NCBI GenBank assembly: GCA_046760705.1
Contig: JBHIER010000011.1
Location: 1 to 18,878 of the forward strand
Reading direction: 5' to 3'
DNA length: 18,878 nucleotides
Origin: JBHIER01 sp046760705 [NCBI: bacterium]
GTDB lineage: Bacteria > JBHIER01 > G020348925
Shown: one piece after another, positions 14,660 through 18,878 of the stretch
Layout of the letters: each line of letters opens with the position of its first letter
Numbering within the stretch: the first letter of the stretch is position 1
The notes under the pieces: model-generated
The model's input: only the letters and a program-made list of their open reading frames with translations
The model's database searches: none
Told to the model about the DNA's origin: nothing
Made by a program: the position numbers and the translations under genes

Positions 14660-15775
14660 TCAACCCATAATCTCTTTGAGAGGGTAATATTCGAGTTCAA
14701 AGGCCTCGGCCACCCCTGGGTGGGTGATCTTGCCGTCGATCATATTCACCCCAGCCGCAATCTCCGGGTTGGTCCGGACGGCCTGTTGGTACCCCTTTTC
14801 GACGATCTGGAGGGCGTAGCGAAGGGTGGCGTTGGTCAGGGCCAGGGTCGACGTCCTGGGGACCGCCCCGGGCATGTTGGCCACGCAGTAATGGAGGACA
14901 TCGTCCACCACATAGGTGGGTTGATCGTGGGTGGTCGGCTCGCACGTTTCGACACATCCTCCCTGATCCACGGCCACATCGATGATGACCGATCTGGGTT
15001 TCATAAGCTTTAGCATCTCGCGGGTGACCAGCCGCGGTGCTTTGGCCCCAGGGACGAGGATTGCCCCCACTAAGAGGTCGGCCTCAGCGATGGCGCTGCG
15101 AATGTTGTAGCTGTTGGACATGAGGGTGCTCACATTGCCGGGCATAATGTCGTCAAGGTATCGGAGCCGCTCAAGATCGATATCCAAAATGGTCACCCGT
15201 GCCCCGAGGCCGGCGGCCATCTTAGCTGCATTGGTGCCGACCACCCCACCGCCTAAAATCACCACCCTGGCTGGCTCCACTCCCGGTACCCCACCCAATA
15301 GGATCCCCCACCCCCCCCTCCGCTGCTCCAAGTACATCGCCCCCTCCTGACTGGCCATTCTGCCGGCCACCTCGCTCATGGGAATCAGAAGGGGCAGTTT
15401 CCCGTCAATGGTTTGGACGGTTTCGTAAGCGATGGCCACGATTTTGGCCCTCATCATGGCCCGGGTCAGTTCCTCACTGGCGGCGAAGTGGAAGTAGGTG
15501 AAGACCACCTGGCCTTCCCGCAGCAGACCATATTCAGGGGCCAGGGGCTCTTTCACCTTCATGATCATGGCGGCCTCTTGGTAAATCTCCTCCGGGGCCT
15601 CCACAACGGTAGCCCCGGCCTTCCTGTACTCCTCGTCTTCGATACCGCTTCCCACCCCGGCGTTCTTTTCGACCAAGACCGTATGCCCCTTCCTCACGAA
15701 CGCCTCCACCCCCACAGGCAGCAGAGCAACACGGTCCTCGTTGCTCTTAATCTCCTTCGGTACTCCAACGACCAT
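14660..15775 (-). CDS. ald: alanine dehydrogenase
   Basis: The 371-residue NAD-dependent enzyme interconverts alanine with pyruvate and ammonia. It starts [10 protein letters not shown], the family N-terminus. Catalytic and substrate residues expected from characterised homologues are present at the same numbers: R15 (NEDRVALLP), K75 (MKVKEP), H96 (YFHFAAS) and D270 (VAVDQGG). The Rossmann glycines are in [20 protein letters not shown], followed by acidic DID that favours NAD over NADP. The start lies 3 nt after the M16 peptidase stop, so the gene is inside the operon. It has no obvious link to its translation and RNA-decay neighbours. The RBS is weak (GGGAAAG), consistent with coupled translation. 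Confidence 0.95.
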   Translation of the reverse strand: MVVGVPKEIKSNEDRVALLPVGVEAFVRKGHTVLVEKNAGVGSGIEDEEYRKAGATVVEAPEEIYQEAAMIMKVKEPLAPEYGLLREGQVVFTYFHFAASEELTRAMMRAKIVAIAYETVQTIDGKLPLLIPMSEVAGRMASQEGAMYLEQRRGGWGILLGGVPGVEPARVVILGGGVVGTNAAKMAAGLGARVTILDIDLERLRYLDDIMPGNVSTLMSNSYNIRSAIAEADLLVGAILVPGAKAPRLVTREMLKLMKPRSVIIDVAVDQGGCVETCEPTTHDQPTYVVDDVLHYCVANMPGAVPRTSTLALTNATLRYALQIVEKGYQQAVRTNPEIAAGVNMIDGKITHPGVAEAFELEYYPLKEIMG

Positions 15776-15778
15776 GGT

Positions 15779-17074
15779 CTATGCTTTCCCTGAGGCAGAT
15801 TTATCCACAAGCAGGTCCTCCTCTGTGATGGTACCTTCCTTCACCGGTCCCAGGACGGTGAGGGTGAGCTTCTGGGGATCGAAAAGATCGCCGGCAATTT
15901 CCCGAATCTCCTCTGCTGTCACCCGATCAATTTCGGCCAGCGTCTCATCGAGACTCCAATAGCCATTCCTGTAAATCTCCATCTCTGCTAAACGAGTCAT
16001 GCGAGCAGAAGTACTCTCCAGACCGAGCATGAGGCTCCCCTTCAGTTGAGATTTTGTCCTGGCAAGCTCCTCATCCGATATCGGTTCCGAGGCGAGATTG
16101 TGAAATTCCTGCCCAACCATTCTCAGTACCTTTTTGGTGTGAGAGGAGTCGGTGCCCACATAGGCCCAAAAAATTCCCGTATCGGCGAAGAAGACGAGGG
16201 AGGTGAAGATTGAATAGGCCAATCCCAAATTTTCTCGGATTTTCTGAAAGAGCCTCGAACTCATGCCACCACCCAGGAGCGTGCTGAGCACACAGAGGGA
16301 AACCCGGTGAGGATGAGTATAGGGATAGCTCCTCGTTCCGAGGCAAAGATGCGTCTGCGAGATTCTTCTCGTATGGACGTCTATTCTGGTTGATGACGGC
16401 GGAAAATCGACGGTTGCCCTCTCTTGACCGAGGGTGGAGAAATGAAAATGCTCAGTGACCAGATCGACGAAATCGGCGTGGATGACGTTGCCAGCAGCAG
16501 CGATCACTATCCGGTCGGCAGTATACTGAGCGCTGACAAAGTCACGCAGGTCGTCCGCTGAAAAACGGTTCACATTCTCCGCAGGGCCGTGGGTCGGCCA
16601 GCCCAGCGGATGGGGCTCGAACAGGGATCTGGAAAAGAGATCATGGATCAGCTCATCAGGCGTGTCGTCGAGATTCTTGATCTCTTCGATGACGACCTGC
16701 TTCTCCCTTTCAATATCCTCCTCCTGGAAGAGGCAATTGGCCAGAATGTCGGCCAGGACGTCCATGGCCAGAGGCATGTGTTCGTCCAGAACTCTGGCGT
16801 AGTAGCATGTCAACTCTTTGCCGGTGAAAGCGTTCAGGTGCCCCCCAACCGATTCCAGGCTTCTGGCGATCTCCTCTGCCGTGCGATTCGTGGTGCCCTT
16901 GAAGACCATGTGCTCAATGAAATGAGAGATGCCGTTCTTATCCGGGATCTCGTTCCTTGAGCCGGTCCGAATCCACACCCCAATGGATAGGGACCGGACA
17001 TAGGGAATGTACTCAGAGACCACCGTCAACCCATTATCCAATACTGACCTGTTGTATATGGTCTTCCGTTCCAT
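15779..17074 (-). CDS. M16-family zinc metallopeptidase (processing-peptidase-like)
   Basis: This 431-residue protein belongs to peptidase family M16 (pitrilysin/mitochondrial processing peptidase type). The inverted zinc motif HFIEH is at residues 51-55 (ligands H51 and H55, catalytic base E54), and the third ligand E131 (VVIEEIKN) is 76 residues further on, as expected. The N-terminal active domain is followed by a second, inactive M16_C domain with LGGGMSSRLFQKIRENLGLAYS, the substrate-clamp signature. No signal peptide is visible, so a cytoplasmic location is likely. Linkage to pnp, 15 nt upstream, is common in bacteria (the YmxG/PqqL-like group), but the physiological substrate is unknown. 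Confidence 0.92.
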   Translation of the reverse strand: MERKTIYNRSVLDNGLTVVSEYIPYVRSLSIGVWIRTGSRNEIPDKNGISHFIEHMVFKGTTNRTAEEIARSLESVGGHLNAFTGKELTCYYARVLDEHMPLAMDVLADILANCLFQEEDIEREKQVVIEEIKNLDDTPDELIHDLFSRSLFEPHPLGWPTHGPAENVNRFSADDLRDFVSAQYTADRIVIAAAGNVIHADFVDLVTEHFHFSTLGQERATVDFPPSSTRIDVHTRRISQTHLCLGTRSYPYTHPHRVSLCVLSTLLGGGMSSRLFQKIRENLGLAYSIFTSLVFFADTGIFWAYVGTDSSHTKKVLRMVGQEFHNLASEPISDEELARTKSQLKGSLMLGLESTSARMTRLAEMEIYRNGYWSLDETLAEIDRVTAEEIREIAGDLFDPQKLTLTVLGPVKEGTITEEDLLVDKSASGKA

Positions 17075-17089
17075 GGTCGGTCATCCGGC

Positions 17090-18878
17090 CTATCGGCCAC
17101 CGGGTGGTGAGAACTTTTTTCTGGAACCATCGACCTTCGCCCCAGCCCTGTGCCCTCGCGGCGGTCCCAGGGCCGCCTTCCGGCTCAACTTCACCTTTCC
17201 CAGAGGGTCGATGCTGATCACCTTCACCAAAATCTCATCACCGACAGTGACCACGTCTTCAACCCGATTCACCCTGTGGCGCTCCAGATCTGAAATGTGG
17301 ACCATCCCCTCTTTGCCAGGCATAAATTCTACAAAAGCCCCGAAGCTGGTGGTCTTTTTCACCGTCCCTGTATATGTCTTCCCGATCTCCGGTTCGGCCA
17401 CAATGGCCTTGATAAGTTCGACCGCCTTCTGCCCGGACTCAAGATTGCTGGCAGCCACAGTGATGGTCCCATCGTCGTCAATATCGATCTTGGCATCGGT
17501 CTGTTCTGTAATGGATCTGATCATCTTTCCGCCCGGTCCGATCACTCCGCCGATTTTTTCCACAGGGATCTTGAGCACCGATATTCTGGGGGCGTAGATG
17601 GACAGTTCAGGGCGCGGCTTGGAAATCGTCTGGGCCATAATATCGAGAATGTGGAGCCGGGCCGCCTTCGCCCGCTCCAAAGCTTTCTCCAACAGATCGT
17701 AGGTGATGCCACCGGTCTTGATGTCCATCTGAAAGGCCGTAATGCCCTTTCGGGATCCGGTCACTTTAAAGTCCATGTCTCCCAGATGATCCTCAATGCC
17801 GAGAATGTCCGTCAAAATCTCCACCCGATCGTTCTCCTTCACCATACCCATGGCGATACCGGCCACCATATCTTTGATGGGGACACCTGCGTCCATCAGG
17901 GAGAGCGTCCCGGCACACACCGTAGCCATGGAGGAGGACCCGTTCGATTCGAGGACATCGGAGACGATGCGAATGGTGTAGGGGAAGACCTCATCGGAGG
18001 GGATCATCGGTTCGACGGCCCGTTCGGCCAGAACACCGTGTCCGATCTCCCGTCGTCCGGGTCCACGGATCGGACGAACCTCCCCGACGCTGAAAGGGGG
18101 GAAGTTGTAGTGAAGCATGTAACTTTTCCACGATTCTCCCAAAAGGTCGTCTATGCGCTGCTCATCCATTTTGGTCCCCAGGGTGGCCACCGCCAGGCTC
18201 TGGGTCTGGCCCCGGGTAAACAGGGCCGAACCGTGGGTTCGGGGAAGAATCCCCACCTCGCAGGTGACCGGCCGTATCTCGTCCAAACCACGACCATCCA
18301 CCCGCCGCCTCTGCTCCAGAATCATGCGGCGCATGTCCTCCTTCTCAATCTCAAAGATCATCGCAGCCATGATCTTCTCGGCGTCGGGAAACCGTTCGCC
18401 CAACTCCGTGATGACATACTCCACCGTATCGTCTATGGCCTTCTTTCTCTGCTCCTTGTCGGGAAGGGTGTTGGCCCGGCGAATTCTGTCCAGAGACAGA
18501 TCTTTCACGGCCTGAATCAGTTTCTCATCCACCTCTGTGTGGGGAACCTCCCGCTTCGGTTTGCCGCACACAGCGATCAGTTCGCGCTCAAGTTCGATAA
18601 TGCGCTCGATCGATTCGTGGCCGAAGCGAATAGCCTGGACCAGCTCATGTTCGGAGACCTCCTTGGCCTTCCCCTCGACCATGAGAATGGAATCGGCAGT
18701 TCCTGCAACTACGATGTCCAAATCGCTCTCCTCCAACTGGGAAAAGGTAGGATTGACTACGTAATTGCCAGAGATCAACCCGACTCGAACGGCACCGATC
18801 GGGCTTGAAAAGGGGATGTTTGAAATACACAAGGCGGCCGCGGCTCCGGTCAGACCCAACACGTCGGCGTCGTTCTCC
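17090..18878 (-). CDS. pnp: polyribonucleotide nucleotidyltransferase, 5' end outside window
   Basis: PNPase degrades RNA 3' to 5' phosphorolytically and works with RNase E-type complexes. The window holds the last 595 or so residues; the reading frame is open to the edge (ENDADVLGLTGAAAALCISN), so the first RNase PH domain is cut. The second RNase PH domain (MRRMILEQRRRVDGRGLDEI, then VGILPRTHGSALFTRGQTQ) contains the conserved phosphate-site HGSALFTRG. The KH domain follows with VIGPGGKMIRSI. The S1 domain begins GKTYTGTVKKTTSFGAFVEF and ends KVKLSRKAAL. A short basic tail (RGHRAGAKVDGSRKKF) closes the protein. It heads the minus-strand operon visible here. rpsO, its frequent partner, would lie beyond the window. 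Confidence 0.96.
   Translation of the reverse strand, partial: ENDADVLGLTGAAAALCISNIPFSSPIGAVRVGLISGNYVVNPTFSQLEESDLDIVVAGTADSILMVEGKAKEVSEHELVQAIRFGHESIERIIELERELIAVCGKPKREVPHTEVDEKLIQAVKDLSLDRIRRANTLPDKEQRKKAIDDTVEYVITELGERFPDAEKIMAAMIFEIEKEDMRRMILEQRRRVDGRGLDEIRPVTCEVGILPRTHGSALFTRGQTQSLAVATLGTKMDEQRIDDLLGESWKSYMLHYNFPPFSVGEVRPIRGPGRREIGHGVLAERAVEPMIPSDEVFPYTIRIVSDVLESNGSSSMATVCAGTLSLMDAGVPIKDMVAGIAMGMVKENDRVEILTDILGIEDHLGDMDFKVTGSRKGITAFQMDIKTGGITYDLLEKALERAKAARLHILDIMAQTISKPRPELSIYAPRISVLKIPVEKIGGVIGPGGKMIRSITEQTDAKIDIDDDGTITVAASNLESGQKAVELIKAIVAEPEIGKTYTGTVKKTTSFGAFVEFMPGKEGMVHISDLERHRVNRVEDVVTVGDEILVKVISIDPLGKVKLSRKAALGPPRGHRAGAKVDGSRKKFSPPGGR

Overview
The window is bacterial chromosomal DNA of moderate GC content. 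It is mostly housekeeping genes in two converging blocks, with a decayed, repeat-rich stretch at the left end and a small accessory island in the middle. The gene set (Smg/DUF494, topoisomerase I with four zinc ribbons, XerC, HslVU, OTCase, PNPase, M16 peptidase, alanine dehydrogenase, AsnRS, LeuRS) and a TPR protein with one N-terminal membrane anchor fit a Gram-negative-type, probably uncultivated lineage such as the FCB/Zixibacteria/KSB1 neighbourhood or a deltaproteobacterium-like group. That placement is inference and weak.

Region 1 (1-1620) is a decaying accessory zone. A small unknown gene (133-450) sits between two arrays of degenerate 7-bp tandem units. An antisense fragment of an excisionase-type HTH protein follows (668-871, minus). 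Next is a THEP1-like NTPase (918-1460) whose P-loop glycines are missing. Two opposed arrays of 8-bp units follow it.

Region 2 (1625-8276) is the plus-strand block smg, topA, xerC, hslV, hslU and argF. The first five genes are tightly packed (1-19 nt gaps or a short overlap) behind a TTGACT-N16-TAAATT promoter. A UUCG-loop terminator/attenuator lies just before argF. Region 3 (8332-9163) is a tRNA-Arg(CCU) probably cotranscribed with a membrane-anchored TPR protein, from a promoter with the same TTGACT-N16-TAAATT layout.

Region 4 (9164-10867) is the most unusual part. A Fic-family protein has lost both the catalytic HPFxxGNGR residues and the inhibitory Glu motif but keeps a winged-helix domain. 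It is flanked upstream by an inverted repeat with GTTTC/GAAAC half-sites and downstream by six GAAAC-type motifs spaced 10-11 bp apart. A testable idea is that it is a pseudo-Fic DNA-binding regulator acting on these sites.

Region 5 (10868-18878) is a minus-strand operon read as pnp (5' end outside the window), M16 peptidase, ald, asnS and leuS. It is compact and converges on the Fic gene. Its promoter is outside the window.
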